From positions 1 to 38,351 of the forward strand of contig JAJVIJ010000053.1 of assembly GCA_022072095.1 (NCBI GenBank): a stretch of 38,351 nt of DNA, written 5' to 3'. The notes under the pieces are model-generated. The model was not told the DNA's origin and ran no database searches. It saw only the letters and a program-made list of their open reading frames with translations. This document shows, piece by piece, positions 26,101 through 35,879 of this stretch. The first letter of the stretch is position 1. Each line of letters opens with the position of its first letter. The position numbers and the translations under genes are program-made. This stretch comes from Rhodocyclaceae bacterium (GTDB lineage: Bacteria > Pseudomonadota > Gammaproteobacteria > Burkholderiales > Rhodocyclaceae).

Positions 26101-27040
26101 ACTCCGCGCCCAGCCTGACTGCAACCTGGGCAAGTGCCAGATCCAGTTTGACGGCCACCGGACTGAGATCCCGCAGGGTCACCCAGGCGCGCAGGCTGCC
26201 GACTCCTCGCGGCAGTTCGATCGGGTAATCGAGCCATGGACGCCATGCCGACAGATCCGCGTCGCGCAGTTCCAGATAGGATTCGCCGTCCCAGGCAGCG
26301 AGCTCGCCCCAGCGGTCGCCACGCAAGTCGGCGCGCACATCCAGCGCGCCCGCCCGCCCAGGTGGCGGCCGCGCGCTCAACGCCAGCCGGTGCCGGCTGC
26401 CGAAGTTGTCCAGGCGCAGACGCACGCGTTCGAGTTCGAGTGGCGGCGCGGCACGCAGCCCGTCCTCCCAGCGCAGGCGCGCATCGATGACCTCGATGCT
26501 GACCTGCTTCAGCACCCAGTCGCCAAACCCCCCTGCGCCGTCACCATCGATGCGCAAGCCGGCGACAAACACGTGGCCCTCGCGATCGCGGCGGACAAAT
26601 AGCTCGGGGCGATCGATCTCCAGCCGGTGCAGGCGCAAATCGAGAAACAGCAGGGAGCGCCACGCGAGCTCCGCGTGCAGCCGCCCGAAGCTCAGCGCCG
26701 GTCGCCCGGACGGGTCGAATATCGTCGCACCGCGCAACGCGATGGCCGGACGCAATCCACGCCACTCGGCACTGATTTCGGGGAATGCGACCCTGAGGCC
26801 CAGCGCCTGGCTGACGAGCGCCTCGATCTGCGGCCGGTAGCGCCCGATATCGGGCAGCAGCACATACTTGCCATACAGGAAGGCGCCGCCGGCCGCCAGA
26901 TACAGCACGAACAGGCCCATACCCAGCCAGCGCAGCACGCGTCGGCCCACGGTGGGTTCGAAATCGTGCCCGATCCGGGATTCCGCCGCCGGCCGAGCGC
27001 TGGAGGTCTCGGTCACGCGGCTGACGACGGTGCGCGCCAC
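23105..27040 (-). CDS. yhdP: YhdP family (AsmA-like) envelope protein
   Basis: A 1311-residue YhdP protein, one of the AsmA-like bridge proteins that move phospholipid between inner and outer membranes in Gram-negative bacteria. One transmembrane helix (WLGMGLFVLYLAAGGAFLYG, about 39-58) anchors it. The rest is a long periplasmic beta-rich region with the typical start RPQIEALVSQALGLRV and an end that includes the DUF3971/AsmA-like segment YEYRVTGSWVDPKVEKL. GTG 27040 is the likely start, with AAGGTGA upstream. It is divergent from glnE across 167 bases and leads the operon with the GGDEF/EAL gene, glgB and malQ. Confidence 0.93.
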   Translation of the reverse strand: MARTVVSRVTETSSARPAAESRIGHDFEPTVGRRVLRWLGMGLFVLYLAAGGAFLYGKYVLLPDIGRYRPQIEALVSQALGLRVAFPEISAEWRGLRPAIALRGATIFDPSGRPALSFGRLHAELAWRSLLFLDLRLHRLEIDRPELFVRRDREGHVFVAGLRIDGDGAGGFGDWVLKQVSIEVIDARLRWEDGLRAAPPLELERVRLRLDNFGSRHRLALSARPPPGRAGALDVRADLRGDRWGELAAWDGESYLELRDADLSAWRPWLDYPIELPRGVGSLRAWVTLRDLSPVAVKLDLALAQVAVRLGAELPLMELAEASGRLSAGRGAATDPDGTITVAGQNLVLVLGAGAPAQRFAPAAFRLSWQPASAKRPEHGELSGRGLDLEVLSHLTSFLPLPGKLREQVAAHAPKGQVAEMSFVWSGALTAPTAFKVDASFRGLGHSAAGGVPGFSGLSGHLVGTETSGTLSIDGGAAVFELPEILAEPRIALERLALRARWKRLETGLEFGVQEASFENADAAGTLSGVFRTRPGALGDLDLDVRIARANGAVVWRYMPLWINRDARAWVRAAVRAGNVHAARIVVKGDLGRFPFADRRGGQFLATVPLSAATLRFAPEWPEIRDLSGELTFEGSGMRVRARQGRILGTGIGPTQAEIRDLDHDPVLTVRGRASGPTAEFLRFVEASPVGAYIDHFTEDMRATGQASLDLALTIPLDRTADTSARGSLSIVDNRLVIDPALPPLTETSALIEFGNDALNVRNAQGKFLGQPLTLTARTRNGGGVQAQVQGGATMAALYRFFEWPLLEHLSGAASWSGRLNVRKKSVDFTLDSSLQGIASSLPAPFNKSAAEAMPLRVERVESSDGGRSREVWRASLGNVARMHIERRRQGAEAMSMATAVTIGTAELPVLPERGIQATVRLPRLDLDAWRRVVADGMVGGMAVGSGSTQLDLKADELHLFGQQLASVTARVRNAAGGWAVQLASNEASGDIAWRPQEGSAGRVVARFSKLGVGDDVVARGDASSLRTNVELPAFDVQIEQFSWAGNRVGRLEFVARNRAGTWRLAPFVLSNPDGRLSGEGAWSFAATQPDTRIKIKFDSGNVGKLLERFGHADLMRRGTANLEASLAWRGPPTTIDYPTLEGEGRLAARNGQFSKIEPGVGRLLGVLSLQSLPRRITLDFRDIFSEGLAFDQIDGAFRIQRGVMRSDDLTMSGPSAKIFMRGEISLQRETQDLRVRVQPALGESVAVGTMLANPAVGLAALLASKVLRDPIDKLFAYEYRVTGSWVDPKVEKLAEPVPGKPDPDAGPATR

Positions 27041-27207
27041 CGCGGATCACCTTGCATCATGGCCGTGCTTGCGCGAGAAAACATGGGCCATTCTACCGTG
27101 GCCGTGCCGCGCCTCCCGTTCTCGATCGGGCGGTCGGGATCGGAGGTGTGGCATGCTAGGTCCGGACACCGATCAACCTGCCGCGCGAAGCTGCCGTCGC
27201 CGATACG

Positions 27208-29891
27208 ATGATGAACCTGCCCGCCCCCCTGGACGAGGCCGTCCGATACAGCCGCTACCTCGATCGACTGTGTTCGGCCCGACCCGAGCTCATCGAGATG
27301 CTCGCGGCGTCCTGCACGCAGCCGCTCGCCGCGCAGCGGTTCGCGCCGCTGCTGCAACACTGCACGCTGGCCTCGGCTGTCCAACCTCTGCTGTCGGGTC
27401 TGCGGCGCCTGCGGCAGTTCGTGTTCGCGCACACCGCGGCCCGCGATCTCGGCGGCCTGGCGACGCTGGACGAGGTCGTCAGCACGATGACGGCGTTCGC
27501 GGAGTTCTGCATCGAGCACGCGCAGCGCGCGCTCGCGGACGAGCTGTGCGAGCGCCACGGCCAGCCCAGCTCGGCATCGGGCGCGCCGCAGACGCTCTGC
27601 TGCCTAGGCATGGGCAAGCTGGGCGGCGGCGAACTCAACGTCAGCTCGGACATCGACCTGATCTTCGTCTATCCGGAAGAGGGCGAGACCGATGGCGCGC
27701 TGCCGCTCGAGAACTTCGAGTTTTTCACCCGCCTCGGCCGACGCCTGATCGAGGCGCTCGCCAAGGTCACCGAGGACGGCTTCGTGTTTCGCGTGGACAT
27801 GCGCCTGCGCCCCTGGGGCGATTCGGGCCCGCTGGTGACGACACACGACGCGCTGGAAAACTATTTCATCGCCCATGGCCGGGAATGGGAGCGCTACGCC
27901 TGGCTCAAGGCGCGCGCGCTGACCGGCACGCGACGGGCGGAGCTCGACGCGATCCGGCTGCCGTTCGTGTTTCGCAAGTATTTCGACTTCGGTGCCATCG
28001 ACGCGCTGCGCGGCCTGCACGCGCAGATCCGGCGCGAGGTCGCACGTCGCGAGCTCGCCGACGACATCAAGCTCGGGCCGGGGGGCATACGTGAAATCGA
28101 ATTCATCGCCCAGGTCCATCAGATCATTCGCGGCGGACGCGACCCGGAACTGCGCGTACGCGGCACGCGCGCCGCATTGGCCCAGCTCGGCACGCGCGGC
28201 CTGATCGATACCGAAACGGTCGCCGGGCTGCTCGCGGCCTACGACTTCCTGCGCCGGCTGGAGCATCGCCTGCAGTACCTGGACGATGCGCAGACCCATC
28301 GCCTGCCGGAACGCAGCGCCGACCGCGAGCTGATCGCGCAGGCGCTTGGGCATCCCGATTTCACGGCGCTCGCCACCGTGCTGGACCATCATCGCGCACT
28401 TGTCACGCAGGCCTTCGAGCGCATTTTCGCGAACCCGACGAATGGCGAACCCGCCGGACCACGCATGTCGATCGCGGCCGATGGCAGCGATCCGCATGCC
28501 TTGTCGCAGCTCGGCTATGCGCGCCCGGATGAGGCCGCCGAACGGCTCGCGCGTCTGCGCGCCAGCGCCCGCTACCAGCAGATGCCGCAAACCGTGCGCA
28601 CCCGTTTCGACCCTCTGGTTCCAGCGGTCGTGCGCTGCGCCGCAGCCTGCCCCAACCCCGACGACACGCTCGCGCGCCTGCTCGACTTGCTGGAGGCGGT
28701 CAGTCGGCGCTCGGCCTATCTGGCGCTGCTCAACGAATATCCGCCGACGCTGGCCAAAATCGCCGCCCTGGTGTCGGCCTCGAGCTGGGCCGCGGAGTAT
28801 CTGACGCGACACCCGGTGCTGCTCGATGAACTGCTCGACCCCAGGCTGCTGGACAGCGAGCCTGACTGGGGCGCGTATGCGCGCGAACTGGGGCAACGAC
28901 TCGACGAGTTCGAGCCGGATACCGAACGCCAGATGGACCTGATGCGCGACAGCCACCACGCGCAGGTCTTTCGCCTGCTGCTCAAGGACCTGGCCGGGCG
29001 GCTGTCGGTCGAACGTCTGGCCGATCATCTGTCGCTGCTGGCCGACACGCTGCTCGCCGAGACCCTGCGCCGGGTATGGACCAAGCTGCCGGCGGCGCGT
29101 ACGCGCGCGGGCGCGCCGCCGGCGTTCGCCGTGATCGGCTACGGCAAACTCGGTGGCAAGGAACTCGGCTACGCCGCCGATCTCGACATCATCTTCCTGT
29201 TCGACGACCCCGACCCCGACGCGCCCGAGCTGTACGCGCGCTTCGCGCAACGCATCAACACCTGGCTGTCGCTGCGCACGCCGGCCGGCATCCTGTTCGA
29301 AACCGATCTGCGCCTGCGGCCATCCGGCGAATCCGGACTGCTGGTCAGCTCGATCGACGGCTTCGCGACCTACCAGCGCGAATCGGCCTGGATCTGGGAA
29401 CACCAGGCGCTCACGCGCGCGCGTTTTTGCGCGGGTGACGCCCGCGTCGGGGCAGCGTTCGAGCGCATCCGTGAGCAGATATTGACCCGTCCGCGCGAGC
29501 GCACAGCCCTCGCCGCCGAGGTCGTCGACATGCGCGCGCGCATGTTCGCCGAGCATGGCGACAAGAGCGAGGGCTTCAATCTCAAGCATGACCGGGGCGG
29601 CATCATCGATGTCGAATTCATCGTGCAATACCTGGTGCTCGGCTGGTCCAGCGAACACCGCGCACTCACCGCCAACCTCGGCAACATCGCACTGCTCGGC
29701 ATCGCCAGCGAGCTGGGATTGATCCCGATCGGGCTGGCCGAGCCCGTGCAGCAGGCCTATCGCGAGTTTCGCCGGCTGCAACACCGGCAACGCCTGAACG
29801 GTGCCCGCAGCGTGGTCGTGCCCGGCGCCGAGCTGGCGGACGCGCGCGCGGCGGTCGTCGCACTGTGGCGGTACCTGTTAGGCGATCGCCC

Positions 29892-29895
<4 letters not shown>
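27208..29895 (+). CDS. glnE: Bifunctional glutamine synthetase adenylyltransferase/deadenylase
   Basis: An 895-residue GlnE that adds and removes AMP on glutamine synthetase in response to PII state and glutamine. Both nucleotidyltransferase domains are intact: GMGKLGGGELNVSSDIDLIF (about residue 133, deadenylase half) and GYGKLGGKELGYAADLDIIF (about 643, adenylylase half). The regulatory helical region lies between them (about 330-560) and the C-terminal helical domain after. There are two adjacent ATG codons at the start. The stop overlaps mtnA as ATGA. The length matches the betaproteobacterial family. Confidence 0.95.
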
Positions 29896-31019
<1,124 letters not shown>

Positions 31020-31087
31020 CAGCCTGCGGGCAGCGATGCCAAGCTTGGACGGATTGTCCATACAAACCAAACGCTCACGGAGGAGAC

Positions 31088-31876
31088 ATGCAAGAAGTCA
31101 TCGTGGAAAAGAAGGACGGCATCGGCCGGATCATATTCAACCGCCCGGAAATGAAGAACGCGCTGACGCCGCCGATGCTCGACAAGGTGATGAGCACCAT
31201 CGCCGAATTCGAGCGCGACGACGAGGTGCGCGTGCTGCTGTTTTCGGGTGCCGGCGGCTCCTTCACGTCCGGTGGCGAGCTGAAATTTCTCGCCGACATG
31301 ACCGACAAGAAGCCGTTCGAGATCCGCAACACCGTCTACACCTACTTCGCCGGCACCGCCAAGGCCATCAAGCTGTGCAAGAAGCCGACGATTGCGGCCG
31401 TAGCCGGCCCTGCCGTCGGCGCCGGTTGCGAATATGCGATCGCCTGCGACTTTCGCGTCGCCGGCGAATCGGCGGGCTTTTGCGAAACCTGGATCAACAT
31501 CGGCTTGATCGCGCCGCTGGGCGGCATGTTCCTGCTGCCCCGCATCATCGGGCTCGGGCGCGCCACCGACATGCTCATGCGCGGTACCACGGTGCGGGGT
31601 GAAGAGGCCTACCGCATCGGCCTGGTGCATCAATGCGTGCCCGACGACCAGCTGGAAGCGGCCGCCCTCAAACTCGCCCACGAGCTCGCCGAAGGTCCGC
31701 CGCTCGCGTACACGTCGATCAAGGAAGGCCTGCGCCGCGGCATGGAGTCGAACCTGAATGCGGAGTGGGAATTCAACCTGTATGCGCAGGCGATGCTGAT
31801 CAACTCGGACGACTATGCCGAAGCGATGCGCTCACGCAAGGAAAAGCGCAAGCCGAAATTCAAGGGCAAGCGCTGA
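31088..31876 (+). CDS. Enoyl-CoA hydratase/isomerase (crotonase) family protein
   Basis: A 262-residue crotonase-fold enzyme acting on an acyl-CoA. The oxyanion-hole segments are SGAGGSFTSGGELKFL and AAVAGPAVGAGCEYAIACDF, whose Glu aligns with the first catalytic Glu of crotonases. The second Glu lies in FCETWINIGLIAPLGG, so hydratase activity is possible. The substrate is not evident. A strong AGGAG precedes ATG 31088, and a 68-base gap separates it from mtnA. The CoA-transferase starts eight bases after its stop, so the two are a pair. Confidence 0.92.
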   Translation: MQEVIVEKKDGIGRIIFNRPEMKNALTPPMLDKVMSTIAEFERDDEVRVLLFSGAGGSFTSGGELKFLADMTDKKPFEIRNTVYTYFAGTAKAIKLCKKPTIAAVAGPAVGAGCEYAIACDFRVAGESAGFCETWINIGLIAPLGGMFLLPRIIGLGRATDMLMRGTTVRGEEAYRIGLVHQCVPDDQLEAAALKLAHELAEGPPLAYTSIKEGLRRGMESNLNAEWEFNLYAQAMLINSDDYAEAMRSRKEKRKPKFKGKR

Positions 31877-31884
31877 GCCGCGCC

Positions 31885-33108
31885 ATGGCGAAGCCTCTGG
31901 CCGGACTGCGTGTCCTCGACCTGTGCCGGGTCATCGCCGGACCCTGGTCGGCACAGCAACTGGCCGACCTCGGTGCCGAGGTCATCAAGGTGGAACGCCC
32001 CGGCAACGGCGACGACAGCCGCAGCTGGGGTGCGCCGTTCATCCGTGACCGCGACGGTCTAGACAGCTGGATGACCTCGTATTTCAGCGGCGTCAATCGC
32101 GGCAAGAAGTCCGTGACCCTCGACTTCGGCCGTGAGGAAGGGCGCGAGCTGCTGCGACGCCTGGTCGCCCAGTCGGACATCCTGATCGAGAACTTCCGCA
32201 CCGGCACGCTCGCGCGCCAGGGGCTGGGCTACGACGCGCTCAAGGAAGTCAATCCGCGACTGATCTACTGTTCCATCACCGGCTTCGGCCAGACCGGGCC
32301 CTATGCGCAGGATCCGGGTTACGACATCGTGTTCCAGGGACTGTCCGGCATGATGAGCATCACCGGCGAACCGGACGGCAAGCCCGGTGCCGGGCCGCAG
32401 AAAACCGGCGTATCGATCGTGGACGTGCTCGGCGGACTGTTCGCGACCATCGGCATCCTGGGCGCGCTCGAGCACCGGCGCAACACCGGTCATGGCCAAT
32501 ACATCGACATCGGTCTTCTCGACGTGGCCATGGCCAGCCTGGTCAGCATGACCAACATCTACCTCGCCTCGGGGGTGCCGCCCCAGCGTCAGGGCAACGC
32601 CCATCCGACCGTCGTGCCCTACCAGGTCTTCGACACGCGCGACGGCCAGCTGATCGTGGCGATACTCACCGAGCACCATTATCAGCGCCTGTGCGCGCTG
32701 CTCGGCTGCCCGGAACTCGGCACCGATCCGCGCTTCGCCAGCGTTGGCGCGCGCAACATCAACCGCGAGACCCTGATCCCGATGCTGGCGCAGCGTTTCC
32801 TCGAGCGCGGCTCGGCAGAATGGTTCGAACTGCTGCGCGCGCAGGAAATCCCGTGCGGACCGATCAACGACATCGCCCAGGCCTTCGCCGATCCGCAGGT
32901 GCGCCACCGCGGCATGCGCGTCGAGATCCCCCACCCCGAACTCGGCAGTGTGCCGGTGGTCGCCAGTCCGATCCGCTATTCCGAGACGCCGGTCGACTAC
33001 CAGGTGCCCCCGCCCCGTCTAGGTCAGGACAATCACGCGATCTTCCGCGAACTCGTCGGACTGTCCGAAGCCGACTGCGCGCGGCTCGCCGCGGCCGGCA
33101 TCATCTGA
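31885..33108 (+). CDS. Family III CoA-transferase (CaiB/BaiF type)
   Basis: A 407-residue CoA-transferase that moves CoA between carboxylic acids. The N-terminal landmark is GLRVLDLCRVIAGPWSAQQL, followed by GAEVIKVERPGNGDDSRSWG. The catalytic Asp is probably in DIGLLDVAMASL (about 210), and EIPCGPINDIAQAFADPQ is the usual C-terminal motif. Donor and acceptor are unknown; succinyl-CoA and an exogenous acid are common. With the crotonase just upstream it suggests activation of an organic acid followed by hydration or isomerisation of its CoA ester. Confidence 0.92.
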   Translation: MAKPLAGLRVLDLCRVIAGPWSAQQLADLGAEVIKVERPGNGDDSRSWGAPFIRDRDGLDSWMTSYFSGVNRGKKSVTLDFGREEGRELLRRLVAQSDILIENFRTGTLARQGLGYDALKEVNPRLIYCSITGFGQTGPYAQDPGYDIVFQGLSGMMSITGEPDGKPGAGPQKTGVSIVDVLGGLFATIGILGALEHRRNTGHGQYIDIGLLDVAMASLVSMTNIYLASGVPPQRQGNAHPTVVPYQVFDTRDGQLIVAILTEHHYQRLCALLGCPELGTDPRFASVGARNINRETLIPMLAQRFLERGSAEWFELLRAQEIPCGPINDIAQAFADPQVRHRGMRVEIPHPELGSVPVVASPIRYSETPVDYQVPPPRLGQDNHAIFRELVGLSEADCARLAAAGII

Positions 33109-33153
33109 CTGCACGGCGGACCCGGAGGCGGTACGACCACGCCACACGCAGCG

Positions 33154-33831
33154 ATGTCACCCGGTCCGAGCACGCACGCGTCTGCACCCCAGCGCGCACT
33201 CGCCCAGCAGATCGTCGAGGCTGCCCGCCTGCTGGAGCGGCGCGGCCTCATCTGCCTAACGTCCGGCAACCTCAGCGCGCGGCGGGGCGACGAGTGGCTG
33301 ATCACGCCCAGCGGCGTCGCCGCCGATCGCCTCGACCCGGAGATGATCGTGCCGATCACCGCTTCCGGGCAGGCGGTCGGAGCCTGGCAGCCCTCGTCCG
33401 AATGGCCGCTGCATCGCGACCTGTACGCGGCACGCGCCGAGATCGGTGCCGTCGTGCATACCCATCCGCCCTGCGCCACGGCGCTGGCCTGCCTGCGCCG
33501 GGACATCCCGCCGTTTCATTACATGATCGCGCGCTTCGGCGGTGACTCGGTGCGTTGCGCCGACTACGCCTGTTTCGGCAGCGCCGCACTGTCGGCCAAG
33601 GTGCTGTCGGCGTTGGCGGGGCGCAGTGCCTGCCTGATGGCCAACCACGGCATGCTCGTCGTCGGTCGCGACCTCGACGATGCGCTCGCGCAGTCGCTGG
33701 AGCTGGAAGTCCTGTGCGAACAATACTGGCGGGCCTGCACGCTGGGCGCGCCCGTCCTGCTCAGCGCCGACGACATGGCCGAGGTGCACGCACGCTTCGC
33801 GCGCTACGGCCAGCCGCTGGCCGAACGCTGA
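33154..33831 (+). CDS. Class II aldolase/adducin family protein
   Basis: A 225-residue zinc-dependent class II aldolase related to L-fuculose-phosphate aldolase. Sequence motifs are LTSGNLSARR, ITPSGV for phosphate binding, Glu in SSEWPLHRDLY, the zinc pair in VVHTHPPCATALA and the third zinc His in MANHGMLVVG. The HTHPP form fits aldolases better than the dehydratase MtnB. Since mtnA is nearby, the substrate may be methylthioribulose-1-phosphate, giving DHAP plus methylthioacetaldehyde (inference). It starts 45 bases after the CoA-transferase. Confidence 0.88.
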   Translation: MSPGPSTHASAPQRALAQQIVEAARLLERRGLICLTSGNLSARRGDEWLITPSGVAADRLDPEMIVPITASGQAVGAWQPSSEWPLHRDLYAARAEIGAVVHTHPPCATALACLRRDIPPFHYMIARFGGDSVRCADYACFGSAALSAKVLSALAGRSACLMANHGMLVVGRDLDDALAQSLELEVLCEQYWRACTLGAPVLLSADDMAEVHARFARYGQPLAER

Positions 33832-33834
33832 GCC

Positions 33835-34452
33835 ATGGCGCCCCGCAGGCCCGGGGCCCCAAACGGGCCAGACGGCCCAAGTGGGCCAAGTGGGACATGG
33901 GCGCGCTCGGCAAGACTCGAATCGGCGAGCCTGCTGCTTGCCGCGCTGCTCACCACATCGGCCTACGCCTGGATGATCTCGGTGAGCGCGCCGCTGGACG
34001 GTGGCCGCGAGATCATCGCATTGCAATGCACCGCCTCCGTCAGCGAGGCGCAACGCATCATCGGGCGCTGGCAGGCCGCCAGCCTGATGCCGGTCGTCAC
34101 CCGCGCGATGCATATCGACTACCTGTTCATGAGTGGCTACACGCTGCTGCTGTGGCTGGCCTGCCGCCGCGCCGGCCGCGCACTGCGCCGGGGCCGACGC
34201 GGCAACTGGGTCGAACTGCCCGCACGCTTCATGCCGGGACTCGCACTCGCCGCGGGACTGAGCGACCTCGTCGAAAACCTGCTGCACGAATACGTCTTCG
34301 CACACGGCGTCGCGGCGCTACCGATCGTCGCCGCCTCGACATTCGCGAGCGTGAAATGGTCGCTGGTCGCGCTCACGATCGCCTACCTCGTCGTGGCGCT
34401 GCTGGCCGCCGCCTCGGCACGATTCGTGCCCGGCCGCAAGGGCGATTTTTGA
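33835..34452 (+). CDS. Small membrane protein of unknown function
   Basis: A 205-residue protein with four or five hydrophobic helices (about 28-48, 95-110, 135-150, 155-170 and 175-195). It carries an unusual N-terminal Gly/Pro-rich stretch with GPDGPSGPSG. Downstream of the first helix is a likely extracytoplasmic loop including LQCTASVSEAQRIIGRWQ. I do not recognise a family. It starts three bases after the aldolase stop and precedes the MEMO gene by 64 bases, so it is probably in the same transcript. Confidence 0.72.
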   Translation: MAPRRPGAPNGPDGPSGPSGTWARSARLESASLLLAALLTTSAYAWMISVSAPLDGGREIIALQCTASVSEAQRIIGRWQAASLMPVVTRAMHIDYLFMSGYTLLLWLACRRAGRALRRGRRGNWVELPARFMPGLALAAGLSDLVENLLHEYVFAHGVAALPIVAASTFASVKWSLVALTIAYLVVALLAAASARFVPGRKGDF

Positions 34453-34516
34453 CGCACCGTTGACCCCACCCTTGATCTCCCATTGAATCGCGGCGAGCGC
34501 CCCTCATATTCATCAC

Positions 34517-35332
34517 ATGAGCGCGCGCCCATCCTGTCGCCTCCCGGCCCTTGCCGGCCTGTTCTACCCGGCCGACGCCACCGCGCTCGCGCGCGATGTC
34601 GGCACCTACCTCGGGCGATCGCTCGCGACGCCCGGCCCGGTGCCCAAGGCGCTGATCGTGCCCCACGCGGGCTACCTCTATTCGGGGGCGACCGCGGCAC
34701 GGGCCTATGCCCGCCTCGCCGCGGCACGCGCGCAGGTGCGCCGCGTCGTGCTGCTCGGGCCTGCACATCGCGCGCCCGTGCGCGGCCTCGCGCTGCCTGG
34801 CGTCGACGCCTTCGACACACCACTCGGCCGCGTACCGATCGACACCGAGGCCGCGGCCGCGGCGCAGCGTCTCCCCCAGGTGTGCACGCGCGCGGATGCC
34901 CATCGCGAGGAACACTCACTGGAAGTGCAACTGCCGTTTCTGCAAACGGTGCTGGATGCGTTTGCTCTGCTGCCGTTCGCGGTCGGCGCGGCGTCGGTGG
35001 CAGAGGTGGCCGACGTGCTCGATCACCTCTGGGGCGGAGCGGAGACACTGATCGTGGTCAGCTCCGACCTGTCGCATTTTCATGACTACGCCACGGCACA
35101 ACGCCTCGATCGCGACACCACGCACGCCATCCTCGCGCTGCAAGCGGACATCGCACCCGAGCAGGCCTGTGGCGCGACGCCGATCAACGGCCTGCTGCAC
35201 TGTGCGCGACGGCGCGGCCTGCGCATCGAACTGCTCGACCTGTGCAATTCGGGCGACACCGCCGGCGACCGGCGCAGCGTGGTCGGCTATGCCGCCTTCG
35301 CCCTGACCGAACCCCACCATGTCCGGCACTGA
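34517..35332 (+). CDS. amrB: AmmeMemoRadiSam system protein B (MEMO family)
   Basis: A 271-residue MEMO-family protein, structurally related to extradiol dioxygenases. In human MEMO1 His49, His81 and Cys244 bind iron or copper. The same three are visible here: His50 in VPHAGYLYSG, His84 in LGPAHRAPVRG and Cys218 in CGATPINGLL. EEHSLEVQLPFLQ (about 131-143) and VSSDLSHFHDY (about 181-191) complete the active cleft. The function in bacteria is not established. Its end overlaps the AMMECR1 gene by 14 bases. ATG 34517 gives the usual length. Confidence 0.93.
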   Translation: MSARPSCRLPALAGLFYPADATALARDVGTYLGRSLATPGPVPKALIVPHAGYLYSGATAARAYARLAAARAQVRRVVLLGPAHRAPVRGLALPGVDAFDTPLGRVPIDTEAAAAAQRLPQVCTRADAHREEHSLEVQLPFLQTVLDAFALLPFAVGAASVAEVADVLDHLWGGAETLIVVSSDLSHFHDYATAQRLDRDTTHAILALQADIAPEQACGATPINGLLHCARRRGLRIELLDLCNSGDTAGDRRSVVGYAAFALTEPHHVRH

Positions 35333-35879
35333 ACTCGGCCTCACGCTGCTCGCACTGGCGCGCGCGGCGATCGGCGAAAGACTCGAAGTGCCGGTGCGCC
35401 CCGGCGCGGTCGACACGCATCACGCGAGACTGCGCGAGCCGGGTGCCACCTTCGTGACACTGACGCACGAGGGTCGCTTGCGCGGCTGCATCGGCTCGCT
35501 GGACGCGCAGCGGCCGCTCGCCGTGGATGTGCGCGCGAACGCGCAGGCGGCCGCCTTCCGTGACCCGCGCTTCGCGCCGCTGAGCGCCGCGGAGTTTGCG
35601 CTGACCACGGTCGAAGTCTCGCTACTGACGCCGCCCGAACCGATCGCCTGCGTCGACGAGCCCGGACTGCTCGCGCAACTGCGTCCCGGCACGGACGGCC
35701 TCATCCTGCACTGCGAGGGCTGCCGCGCCACCTTCCTGCCCCAGGTGTGGGACAGCCTGCCGGAGCCGCAGCGCTTCGTCGGCGAACTGAAGCGCAAGGC
35801 CGGCCTGCCGCCGGATTTCTGGCACGAGAACCTGCGCGTCGCACGCTACGAGGTCGTCAAATGGGCGGAAACATCGTAA
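35319..35879 (+). CDS. amrA: AmmeMemoRadiSam system protein A (AMMECR1 domain)
   Basis: A 186-residue AMMECR1-domain protein. The family-defining LRGCIGSL is at residues 54-61, and FRDPRFAPLSAAEF and GLILHCEGCRATFLPQVW follow in the expected order. Its biochemical role is unknown in any organism. The fixed combination with MEMO and a radical SAM enzyme implies a joint modification pathway. It overlaps the MEMO gene by 14 bases and the radical SAM gene by 19, so the three are one translationally linked unit. Confidence 0.93.
   Translation: MSGTELGLTLLALARAAIGERLEVPVRPGAVDTHHARLREPGATFVTLTHEGRLRGCIGSLDAQRPLAVDVRANAQAAAFRDPRFAPLSAAEFALTTVEVSLLTPPEPIACVDEPGLLAQLRPGTDGLILHCEGCRATFLPQVWDSLPEPQRFVGELKRKAGLPPDFWHENLRVARYEVVKWAETS

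Noticed and set aside
27604-29790. A 728-codon minus-strand open frame opposite glnE
   Set aside because: It is antisense to both intact GlnE catalytic domains; its composition is that of a high-GC shadow frame.
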